15,472 nucleotides of DNA from Desulfobacteraceae bacterium (lineage in GTDB: Bacteria; Desulfobacterota; Desulfobacteria; Desulfobacterales; Desulfosarcinaceae): positions 1 to 15,472 of the forward strand of contig JALVRI010000278.1 in assembly GCA_027031325.1 (NCBI GenBank), written 5' to 3'. Position numbers and translations under genes: made by a program. Shown piece after piece: positions 1 through 5,467 of this stretch. Every line of letters begins with the position of its first letter. The first letter of the stretch is position 1. The notes under the pieces are model-generated. The model was given only the letters and a program-made list of their open reading frames with translations, was not told where the DNA came from and searched no databases.

Positions 1-2
1 AA

Positions 3-599
3 AAGGTGCGGCGTATCGGCGGGGCCGCCGAGATCCCCATCGACGCACGGATAATCACCGCCACCAACCGTAACCTGGAACGGCTGGTGGAGGAGAAACT
101 TTTCCGGGAAGACCTCTACTACCGGATAAACGTTTTGCCGATCCACATACCCCCTTTAAGGCGCCGGCCGGGAGATATAAAGGTGCTGGCGGACCATTTC
201 CTTTTCCAGCTCAAAAGCCGTTTGAAAAAAGATCTCGGTCCCCTCTCGCCGGGGGCCGTGGAAAAACTATCGGCCCACCGCTGGCCCGGGAATGTCAGGG
301 AGCTGAAGAACGTTATCGAAAGGGCGGCGATCCTCACCCCTTCTGGCCCTGTCGGCCAGGATGCCATCCTCTTCAGCTTCGAGCTTGCCACCGGAAGCCG
401 GCCCGATCCCGGCATCCGGGTCCTGGAAATGGAAGAGTGCGACCTGCGGCGGCTGCTGGCCGATTACGAGCGCAACATCCTGGCCCATGTTCTGGATAAG
501 GCTCCCAGCATAAGGCAGGCGGCCCGCAGGCTTGGAATAAGCCATACCACTTTGCTCAACAAGCTCCGGCGCCACGATTTAAAAATGGAAAGAAAATGA
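3..599 (+). CDS. Sigma-54-dependent transcriptional regulator, C-terminal part (5' end outside window)
   Basis: This is the last ~198 residues of an NtrC-type bacterial enhancer-binding protein, which uses ATP hydrolysis to open promoters held by sigma-54 RNA polymerase. The frame is open to the left edge, so the GTG at 6 is not the start. Visible are the AAA+ sensor I region (DARIITATNRNL), the FREDLYYRINVLPIHIPPLR segment, and the sensor II block WPGNVRELKNVIERA. After a linker comes a C-terminal helix-turn-helix, IRQAARRLGISHTTLLNKLR. The HTTLLNKL pattern is that of the TyrR-like subgroup rather than classic Fis/NtrC. The sensory N-terminus, where a PAS or ACT domain is usual, is not in the window. 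The next gene downstream is alanine dehydrogenase, preceded by a good -24/-12 promoter. Local control of alanine catabolism is therefore likely, but that is inference. Confidence 0.95.
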   Translation, partial: KVRRIGGAAEIPIDARIITATNRNLERLVEEKLFREDLYYRINVLPIHIPPLRRRPGDIKVLADHFLFQLKSRLKKDLGPLSPGAVEKLSAHRWPGNVRELKNVIERAAILTPSGPVGQDAILFSFELATGSRPDPGIRVLEMEECDLRRLLADYERNILAHVLDKAPSIRQAARRLGISHTTLLNKLRRHDLKMERK

Positions 600-707
600 A
601 CCACTGGTAGGAAAACAAACCACGGGAAAGGAGGGCGGATTTGCCCGCCGGACAGGGTGGTTCTTGCCTGTTAAGCATCGAAAACTAAATACAAAAAATG
701 TGGTCGC

Positions 708-720
708 CCAAACAGTTTGG
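708..720. promoter_or_regulatory. Palindrome CCAAACAGTTTGG, candidate activator-binding site
   Basis: This is a perfect 6-bp inverted repeat around a central A, about 190-200 bp upstream of the start predicted from the -24/-12 element. That is within the usual range for an enhancer-binding-protein site. A near copy (CCAAAACAGTTTGG) sits at 10405-10418. Assignment to the adjacent regulator is inference; it does not match the classical TyrR box. Confidence 0.3.
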
Positions 721-883
721 CGAAGTGTCGGCAGTACTGGTCCAATAAATTGCCAGTCCGTCCCGCCCTCCCCGTAAGCAAGTTGCTCCCTTCTTGCCTG
801 GATTGCAGGGCTTGTCATTTTAACCACTTGGAAAGATTTTCAAAATGCATGGCTTGGCGGTTTGTTTTCACTTGCGCCAAATG

Positions 884-899
884 CGGCCCGATAATTGCA
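884..899 (+). promoter_or_regulatory. Sigma-54 (-24/-12) promoter of ald
   Basis: The sequence CGGCCCGATAATTGCA matches the consensus TGGCACGRNNNTTGCW at every defined position but two (first T is C, A is C). It has the invariant GG (885-886) and GC (897-898) with exactly 10 bases between. The predicted start is near 910, giving a ~143-nt leader before ald. A sigma-54 activator is encoded immediately upstream, which supports the call. A second, weaker GG-N10-GC element lies at 718-733. Confidence 0.7.
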
Positions 900-919
900 T
901 CAGGTCATTCAGGGCGGTT

Positions 920-1007
920 GAACCCGGATTTTGCAGCCCGCGGGTTTGGCGAAGATGCGGGGCGGAGGGCGGGCAAAGGCATTTGAAGTGCATAATCCGG
1001 GATGAAA
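920..1007. repeat. Dispersed palindromic repeat, copy A (degenerate)
   Basis: This copy begins GAACCCGGATTTTGCAGCC, contains GGTTTGGCGAAGATGC at 943-958, and ends AATCCGGGATGAAA at 994-1007. All three blocks occur in the same order and orientation on the minus strand of 11559-11620 (copy B). The outer arms CCCGGATT (923-930) and AATCCGGG (994-1001) are still an exact inverted repeat. The inner right arm has diverged and carries about 26 extra bases. It lies inside the predicted ald leader transcript. Confidence 0.75.
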
Positions 1008-1052
1008 GTTTTACGCTTTTCAATCGGGCAGTTATCAATTCAGGAGGCAGAC

Positions 1053-2165
1053 ATGATTGTAGGCATACTTAAAGAGATAAAGCCGGAGGAGAACCGGGTG
1101 GCCATGACCCCGGCCGGGGTGGAGGCCATGCGGGAAAACGGTCACACGGTTTTGGTGGAAAAAAACGCCGGTGTGGGCAGTGGGTTCAGCGACCGGGATT
1201 ATACGGCGGCCGGGGCCGAGATTGTAAGTACGGCCGGTGAAGTTTACCAGCGTTCCGAAATGGTCATGCATGTCAAGGAGCCCTTACCGCCGGAATATGA
1301 TTTGATCCGTCCCGGCCAGGTTGTTTTCACCTACCTCCATCTGGCAGCGGCCGAGGAACTCACCCGCAAGCTCATGGCCAGCAAGGCCGTCTGCATAGCT
1401 TATGAGACCATCCAAAAGCCGGACGGCAGCCTGCCGTTGCTGACCCCCATGAGCGAGGTCGCCGGCCGGATGGCCGCCCAGCAGGGAGCCAAGTACCTTG
1501 AAATGGCCCAGGGCGGCCACGGGATCCTGTTGGGCGGTGTGCCGGGAGTCGAACCGGGAACCGTGGTGGTCATCGGCGGCGGCGTCGTGGGCACCAATGC
1601 CGCCAAGATGGCTTGCGGCTTGGGGGCCAAGGTTTATCTGCTGGACAAGAGCCTGAGCCGGCTGCGTTACCTGGCGGACGTGATGCCGGGCAATTGCTTC
1701 TTACTCATGTCTTCACCCTCGACCTTGCGAAGGCTGCTGCCCGAGGCGGACGTGATAATCGGTGCCGTCTTGATACCGGGCGCCAAGGCTCCCAAGCTGA
1801 TTACGCGCCGGATGCTTAAAAGTATGCGCCCGGGAACAGTCCTGGTGGATGTGGCCATCGACCAGGGTGGCTGTTTTGAAACCTCCCGGCCGACCACCCA
1901 TGCCGAGCCGACCTATGTGGTCGACGGAATCGTTCATTACTGCGTGGCCAATATGCCCGGGGCGGTGGCCAAGACTTCGACCCTGGCGCTTACGAATGCT
2001 ACCTTGCCGTATGCTTTGGAGCTTGCCGACAAGGGCTGGCGGAACGCCTGTCGCGATAACCGGGAAATACGGCTGGGACTCAATGTCGTGGATGGAAAAA
2101 TCACATACAAGGCCGTGGCCGAAGCCTTTGGACTTGATTACGTGCCGGCCGACCAGGTGCTTTGA
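1053..2165 (+). CDS. ald: Alanine dehydrogenase
   Basis: NAD-dependent oxidative deamination of L-alanine to pyruvate and ammonium (reversible), in the cytoplasm. The 370-residue length is normal for the family. The N-terminus MIVGILKEIKPEENRVAMTP is the family signature. The NAD-binding Rossmann motif GTVVVIGGGVVGTNAAKMA follows at mid-protein, and the conserved block THAEPTYVVDGIVHYCVANM lies in the C-terminal third. The ATG at 1053 is chosen over an in-frame ATG at 1002 because AGGAGG sits 5 bases upstream and family members begin here. Expression is probably sigma-54 dependent, through the promoter at 884-899 and the regulator encoded just upstream. Alanine racemase follows, so the pair could feed D- and L-alanine into pyruvate, or make D-alanine for cell wall in the reverse sense. 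Annotation is secure; direction of flux is inference. Confidence 0.97.
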   Translation: MIVGILKEIKPEENRVAMTPAGVEAMRENGHTVLVEKNAGVGSGFSDRDYTAAGAEIVSTAGEVYQRSEMVMHVKEPLPPEYDLIRPGQVVFTYLHLAAAEELTRKLMASKAVCIAYETIQKPDGSLPLLTPMSEVAGRMAAQQGAKYLEMAQGGHGILLGGVPGVEPGTVVVIGGGVVGTNAAKMACGLGAKVYLLDKSLSRLRYLADVMPGNCFLLMSSPSTLRRLLPEADVIIGAVLIPGAKAPKLITRRMLKSMRPGTVLVDVAIDQGGCFETSRPTTHAEPTYVVDGIVHYCVANMPGAVAKTSTLALTNATLPYALELADKGWRNACRDNREIRLGLNVVDGKITYKAVAEAFGLDYVPADQVL

Positions 2166-2194
2166 TTCCCCCTCGTTGCCTCCTTCTCTTGTTC

Positions 2195-2225
2195 GGCCCG
2201 GGATACCGGCAGCGGTACCCGGGCC
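2195..2225 (+). terminator. Stable hairpin after ald
   Basis: GGCCCGGGATACCG and CGGTACCCGGGCC form a 13-bp GC-rich stem with one bulged A and a 4-base loop, 30 bases after the ald stop. No T-tract follows, so it may be a Rho-type or mRNA-stabilising end rather than a classical intrinsic terminator. Confidence 0.45.
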
Positions 2226-2244
2226 GGAAACAGCCCTGCCCAAA

Positions 2245-2273
2245 TTGATAGTTTACAATCGGCTCCGTTTTAT
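2245..2273 (+). promoter_or_regulatory. Possible sigma-70 promoter of alr
   Basis: TTGATA (2245-2250), 17 bases, then TTTTAT (2268-2273), located after the post-ald hairpin and 84 bases before alr. It scores 5/6 and 4/6 against the consensus hexamers. It suggests alr can be transcribed independently of the sigma-54 ald promoter. Confidence 0.4.
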
Positions 2274-2357
2274 TTAAACCTGAAACCGTAATCTTGCAAG
2301 GATCAGGGGGCTTGCTTTCATCGGCATCCATGGTCCGGGAAGCAAAGCGGGGCAGGC

Positions 2358-3497
2358 ATGGATAATATCGGCGGCTCGGTGAAGGCTACAGTGGATTTGA
2401 AGGCCATTGCGGCGAACGTACAGGCATTGCGCCGGATAACCGACCCCGGGGCGCGCCTGATGGTGGCGGTCAAGGCCAACGGTTATGGTCACGGGGCGGT
2501 GGAGGTTTCCAGGGTCGCCCTGGCAAGCGGTGCCGATGCCCTGGGGGTGGCCCGGATCGAAGAAGGGATCGAGCTGCGCCGGGCCGGTATCGGGGCCTCC
2601 ATCCTGATTTTCGGCCCCACTGCGGGTCACTGGGCGCCCAAGCTGGCCGCCTACGGACTGACTGCCAGCGTCTCAAGCTATGAGGCGGCCCGTGACCTGG
2701 CGGCCCACGTTCCTGCCGGCAAGCAGATAAGGGTCCATGCCAAGATTGATACCGGGATGGGGAGGCTGGGCATAGTGGTTCAGGACGATCCGCCGCAAGC
2801 GGCAGTGGCCGAGGTCGGCCGTATTCAAACCTTGCAGGAGCTGGTCCTGGAGGGTGTCTTCACCCATTTCGCCTCGGCCGACAGTGCGGCCAAGGAGTTT
2901 GCCCGGCTGCAGTTCCGGCGGTTCGATCGTTTCTTGAAGTTCATGGAGCAATCCGGTCTAAAAGTAAACCTGCGCCATGCGGCCAACAGCGGGGCGATAA
3001 TCGATATGCCCGAAACCCACCTGGACATGGTGCGGGCCGGAATCTCCGTTTACGGGCTATATCCTTCGGACGAAGTCGACAGGCGGCGTGTAGAACTTAA
3101 ACCGGCCATGACCCTGAAGTCCACTATCGTCCATCTGAAACAGGTGCCGGCCGGCTTTGCCGTCAGCTACGGCAGCACCTGGCGCAGCCCAAAGCCTACC
3201 ACAATAGCAACAGTAGCCGTAGGTTACGCCGACGGTTACAGCCGCGCCTTGTCCAATTGCGGCCGGATGCTGGTGCGGGGCCGCGTTGCTCCGGTCGTGG
3301 GCCGGGTATGCATGGATCTGACCATGCTGGATGTGGGGCACATTCCGGGCGTTGCCGTTGGTGACGAAGTAGTCCTGATCGGCACCCAGGCAAAAGAGGA
3401 AATCAGCGCCGACCAGGTGGCTGCCCTGATGAACACCATCAACTACGAGGTGGTTTCAGCTTTGACCGCCAGGGTCCCCAGGGTCTATCTCACCTGA
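2358..3497 (+). CDS. alr: Alanine racemase
   Basis: PLP-dependent interconversion of L- and D-alanine, supplying D-alanine for peptidoglycan or degrading it with Ald. The protein has 379 residues, normal for the family. The PLP lysine K39 is in AVKANGYGHG. K129 and R136 are in HAKIDTGMGRLG, the usual carbamylated-lysine region. R226 is in MVRAGISVYG, and the second catalytic base Y271 is in AVSYGSTW. GYADGYSR and GRVCMDLTMLDVG mark the C-terminal beta domain. All key residues are present. The start at 2358 gives the canonical N-terminal barrel beginning (VKATVDLKAIAANV) and has a weak GGGGCAGG upstream. It is 192 bp after ald on the same strand. Its last 42 bases overlap, tail to tail, the end of a minus-strand gene. 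Confidence 0.97.
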   Translation: MDNIGGSVKATVDLKAIAANVQALRRITDPGARLMVAVKANGYGHGAVEVSRVALASGADALGVARIEEGIELRRAGIGASILIFGPTAGHWAPKLAAYGLTASVSSYEAARDLAAHVPAGKQIRVHAKIDTGMGRLGIVVQDDPPQAAVAEVGRIQTLQELVLEGVFTHFASADSAAKEFARLQFRRFDRFLKFMEQSGLKVNLRHAANSGAIIDMPETHLDMVRAGISVYGLYPSDEVDRRRVELKPAMTLKSTIVHLKQVPAGFAVSYGSTWRSPKPTTIATVAVGYADGYSRALSNCGRMLVRGRVAPVVGRVCMDLTMLDVGHIPGVAVGDEVVLIGTQAKEEISADQVAALMNTINYEVVSALTARVPRVYLT

Positions 3498-3797
3498 GGA
3501 TTGCCTTGCTCCAGGTTCGTTCGGGCGGTCTTGGAGACGTTGCCTGGCCTGGCGGATCATTTCCACCAGGCTGGTTACTTTGGGTTGCGGCCGGCTGGCG
3601 GCCAGGGCCGCCAGCTCATCTTCCGCCAGGGTTTGGCGCAGATACTGCCGGACATCGAAAATTTCCCACCAACAGTCCAAGACTTTAAAACAAGGCTTGC
3701 CGTCGCCGGTCTTGAGGCAGTATGCGAAGCTTACCGGGCCGCCCAGGCGTGGGCAGCGCCGCGGGTCGGCAGGTGGCCGGGGAGAAAGATCAGACAT
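3456..3797 (-). CDS. Small four-cysteine protein, coupled to trpB2
   Basis: A 113-residue cytoplasmic protein that I recognise only as a conserved hypothetical type. Four cysteines lie in the N-terminal half (C15, C27, C36, C42; spacing C-X11-C-X8-C-X5-C) within CPRLGGPV, YCLKTG, PCFKV and DCWWEIF. The second half is charged and probably helical, with no membrane segment or signal peptide. The cysteine pattern suggests a metal or iron-sulfur site, but this is inference. The start at 3797 is chosen because GGAAAGG lies 7 bases upstream and the ATG overlaps the trpB2 stop by 8 bases (ATGTCTGA), a typical translational-coupling arrangement; a longer reading to 3860 would run inside trpB2. The 3' end overlaps alr by 42 bases in antisense. 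The C-terminal tail is low complexity and may be poorly conserved. Confidence 0.75.
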   Translation of the reverse strand: MSDLSPRPPADPRRCPRLGGPVSFAYCLKTGDGKPCFKVLDCWWEIFDVRQYLRQTLAEDELAALAASRPQPKVTSLVEMIRQARQRLQDRPNEPGARQSSGEIDPGDPGGQS

Positions 3798-5166
3798 TTT
3801 TAAGCCTTTCCGGCCGCGGGTAGTCGGCGGTAATGGCCGTGGAACGTTCGATTTCTTCATCGCTCAGGGCAAAGTCGGTAAGCTCTCCAGCCAGATACTT
3901 GGCATAGGCGCCCAGGTCCAGCAAGCCGTGGCCGCTGAAATTGACCAGGATGATTTTTTCCCTGCCTTCATCCTTGGCTCTTTGGGCCTCCTTGACGACT
4001 TGGGCCAGGGCGTTGGTGGTTTCCGGGGCCGGGATGATACCTTCGGTGCGGGCCCACAGCACCCCGGCCTTGTAGGATTCAAGTTGGCCGACGGACTTGG
4101 GCTCGATGATCCCTTCCTCGGCCAACTGGCTGACTGTGGGCGCCATGCCGTGGTAACGCAGGCCGCCGGCATGGATGGGGGCCGGCACGAAGGCATGTCC
4201 GAGACTGTGCATCGGCAACAGGGGCGTATAGCCTGAAGTGTCGCCATGGTCGTAGACAAATGGCCCCCGGGTCATTGAGGGACAGGCCTTGGGCTCGACA
4301 GGGTAAATTTCCACTTGCCGGCCGGAAAGCTTGTCGTAGACGAAGGGAAAGGCCAGGCCGGCGAAATTGCTGCCGCCTCCGGCACAGCCGATGATTATAT
4401 CCGGGTAGGCATCGATCATTCCGAATTGCTTCCTGGCTTCCAGGCCTATGATCGTCTGGTGGAGAAGTACGTGGTTGAGAACACTGCCGAGGCTGTAGCG
4501 GGTCTTGCCGCTGGTGTCGGCCACGGCGGCTTCGATGGCTTCGCTGATGGCTATCCCAAGGCTCCCGGGGGTCTCCGGGTCGCGCTGGAGAGCGTCGCGG
4601 CCGGCCTTTGTCTCCTGGCTGGGGCTGGCGATGCAGGTGCCGCCCCAGGCTTCCATCATGGCCTTGCGATAGGGTTTCTGGTCGAAACTGACCCGCACCA
4701 TGAAGACCTTGCAGTTCAGGCCGAATTGAGAGCAGGCGAAAGAAAGGGCGCTGCCCCATTGGCCGGCCCCGGTTTCGGTGGTCATGTTCTCGATTCCGAA
4801 GACCTTGTTGTAATAGGCCTGGGCGACGGCCGTATTGGGTTTGTGGCTTCCGGGAGGACTCACTCCCTCGTACTTGAAGTAGATCCGGGCCGGTGTGTCG
4901 AGAGCCTTTTCAAAAGCATTGGCCCGGATCAGGGGCGAAGGACGCCACATGGCCAGAACATCGAGAACCGGCTCGGGTATGTCGATCCAGCGCTCGGTAC
5001 TGACTTCCTGCTCGATCAGGTTCATGGGAAATACCGGTGCCAGGTCCTCAGGTTTGACCGGGTTGCCGTCAGGGCCGAGGGGTGGATTTATCTTGATGTC
5101 GGCCAGGATATTGTACCACTGGCGCGGAATCTGGTCCTGGGGTAGCAGAATTTGTTTCTGGAACAT
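3790..5166 (-). CDS. trpB2: Tryptophan synthase beta-like protein TrpB2
   Basis: PLP enzyme joining indole and serine (or phosphoserine, in some TrpB2 proteins) to give L-tryptophan. The TrpB2 class works without, or only loosely with, TrpA and is thought to salvage indole. The protein has 458 residues. TrpB2 features are the long N-terminal extension (LPQDQIPRQWYNILADIK) and KYEGVSPPGSHKPNTA with PLP lysine K109. TETGAGQWGSALSFA and the phosphate-binding CAGGGSNFAGL follow, and NFSGHGLLDL lies near the C-terminus. No trpA or other trp gene is nearby. The start at 5166 is supported by AAGGAGG 7 bases upstream and by family N-termini; an open frame continues to 5295 but lies in the leader. The stop overlaps the start of the four-cysteine gene. 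A leader peptide and intrinsic terminator lie just upstream, indicating attenuation control. Confidence 0.95.
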   Translation of the reverse strand: MFQKQILLPQDQIPRQWYNILADIKINPPLGPDGNPVKPEDLAPVFPMNLIEQEVSTERWIDIPEPVLDVLAMWRPSPLIRANAFEKALDTPARIYFKYEGVSPPGSHKPNTAVAQAYYNKVFGIENMTTETGAGQWGSALSFACSQFGLNCKVFMVRVSFDQKPYRKAMMEAWGGTCIASPSQETKAGRDALQRDPETPGSLGIAISEAIEAAVADTSGKTRYSLGSVLNHVLLHQTIIGLEARKQFGMIDAYPDIIIGCAGGGSNFAGLAFPFVYDKLSGRQVEIYPVEPKACPSMTRGPFVYDHGDTSGYTPLLPMHSLGHAFVPAPIHAGGLRYHGMAPTVSQLAEEGIIEPKSVGQLESYKAGVLWARTEGIIPAPETTNALAQVVKEAQRAKDEGREKIILVNFSGHGLLDLGAYAKYLAGELTDFALSDEEIERSTAITADYPRPERLKNV

Positions 5167-5197
5167 TTTCAAGCCTCCTTGAGCTGAATTTGAGCCG

Positions 5198-5234
5198 CAA
5201 ACAAAAGCCCGCCGGACAACTTCATCCGGCGGGC
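5198..5234 (-). terminator. Intrinsic terminator in the trpB2 leader
   Basis: Read on the minus strand, GCCCGCCGGA, an 8-base loop, then TCCGGCGGGC form a perfect 10-bp stem (5207-5234), followed by TTTTGTTTG (5198-5206). It lies between the leader peptide and the trpB2 ribosome-binding site, 31 bases before the start codon. In that position it can only serve as a premature, regulated terminator of trpB2 transcription. Confidence 0.85.
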
Positions 5235-5269
5235 AGCAATTGCGGTTTGGAATACCCGGCACCCGCCCC

Positions 5270-5323
5270 TCAGGGACGCCACCGATTGTTTGCACTGCCG
5301 TTGTTTGCGATGTTCTTTTTCAT
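5270..5323 (-). CDS. trpB2 leader peptide (17 aa)
   Basis: A short frame reading MKKNIANNGSANNRWRP, with AAAGG 8 bases upstream of its ATG. It has a single Trp codon (5279-5281) three codons before the stop, and ends Arg-Pro-stop. A nine-base direct repeat, GCAAACAAY, encodes the two Ala-Asn-Asn units. It is followed at once by the antiterminator strand and then the intrinsic terminator, so it is best read as a cis-acting regulatory leader and not a functional product. One Trp instead of a Trp run is unusual for trp leaders. The Trp plus terminal Pro recalls the TnaC type of leader, in which free tryptophan stalls the ribosome at the stop; which logic applies cannot be told from sequence. Confidence 0.7.
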   Translation of the reverse strand: MKKNIANNGSANNRWRP

Positions 5324-5331
5324 AGAAACAA

Positions 5332-5360
5332 CCTTTAGCTGATCAACCTCCATATGTCAA
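5332..5360 (-). promoter_or_regulatory. Possible promoter of the trpB2 leader
   Basis: A perfect TTGACA (5355-5360 read on the minus strand) is followed after 17 bases by TAAAGG (5332-5337), a poor -10 that overlaps the AAAGG ribosome-binding site of the leader peptide. A start there would leave almost no 5' UTR. The real -10 may therefore be further upstream, and only the -35-like hexamer is firm. Confidence 0.25.
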
Positions 5361-5400
5361 GCCCAATGTGACACGGACAAGTTGGAACCAGTCATTCCTG

Positions 5401-5430
5401 TTGACAGCGGCAGATAGCCGTTCCTATAGT
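5401..5430 (+). promoter_or_regulatory. Sigma-70 promoter of lysC
   Basis: A perfect -35 TTGACA (5401-5406), 18 bases, then TATAGT (5425-5430; 5/6). The predicted start is near 5437, 30 bases before the lysC ATG, leaving no room for a lysine riboswitch. It is divergent from, and about 40 bp away from, the trpB2 control region. Confidence 0.65.
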
Positions 5431-5467
5431 GCCGCAATCCAGAAAATTGCAGCGGGGGGCGCTTGTT

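Larger units (their letters stand above)
600..1052. other. Intergenic region upstream of ald (453 bp)
   Basis: No convincing gene lies here. In order it holds a small GC-rich inverted repeat (634-649), the palindrome CCAAACAGTTTGG (708-720), an inverted repeat GCAAG-N10-CTTGC (778-797), a strong -24/-12 sigma-54 promoter (884-899), a copy of a dispersed repeat (920-1007), and the ald ribosome-binding site AGGAGG (1042-1047). This is the architecture expected of a sigma-54 promoter with upstream activator sites followed by a ~140-nt leader. Confidence 0.7.
5198..5323 (-). promoter_or_regulatory. Transcription attenuator of trpB2 (leader peptide, antiterminator, terminator)
   Basis: Reading the minus strand, four pairing regions can be drawn. 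Region 1 is CGTCCC in the last leader-peptide codons, directly after the Trp codon. Region 2 is GGGGCGGGTG, starting at the end of the TGA stop. Region 3 is TGCCCGCCGGA and region 4 is TCCGGCGGGC. Regions 1 and 2 form a 6-bp hairpin, 2 and 3 form an 8-bp antiterminator with two G-U pairs, and 3 and 4 form the 10-bp terminator. A ribosome stalled at the Trp codon would mask region 1 and favour 2:3, giving read-through. A ribosome reaching the stop would mask region 2 and favour termination. This matches classical trp-operon logic; the operation is inferred, the pairings are seen. Confidence 0.75.

Noticed and set aside
654..660. AGGGTGG, resembling the core of a T-box antiterminator
   Set aside because: It is followed by TTCTTG and not by the required ACCGCG-type bases; no specifier stem or downstream terminator is seen.
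641..688. TTG-started 15-codon frame with a perfect AAAGGAGG six bases upstream
   Set aside because: It has a good ribosome-binding site but is very short, has a rare start codon and no recognisable sequence. A chance match in a GC-rich gap is more likely; conservation would be needed.
718..733. Second GG-N10-GC element that could be another sigma-54 promoter
   Set aside because: It matches only the core dinucleotides and a few flanking bases, and the element at 884-899 is far better placed and better conserved.
4315..5145. 276-codon plus-strand frame opposite trpB2
   Set aside because: Antisense shadow of a confidently identified gene in GC-rich DNA; no domain seen.
5167..5295. N-terminal extension of trpB2 by 43 codons to an ATG at 5295
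   Set aside because: It runs through the leader terminator, family members start at MFQKQILLP-type sequence, and AAGGAGG precedes the ATG at 5166.
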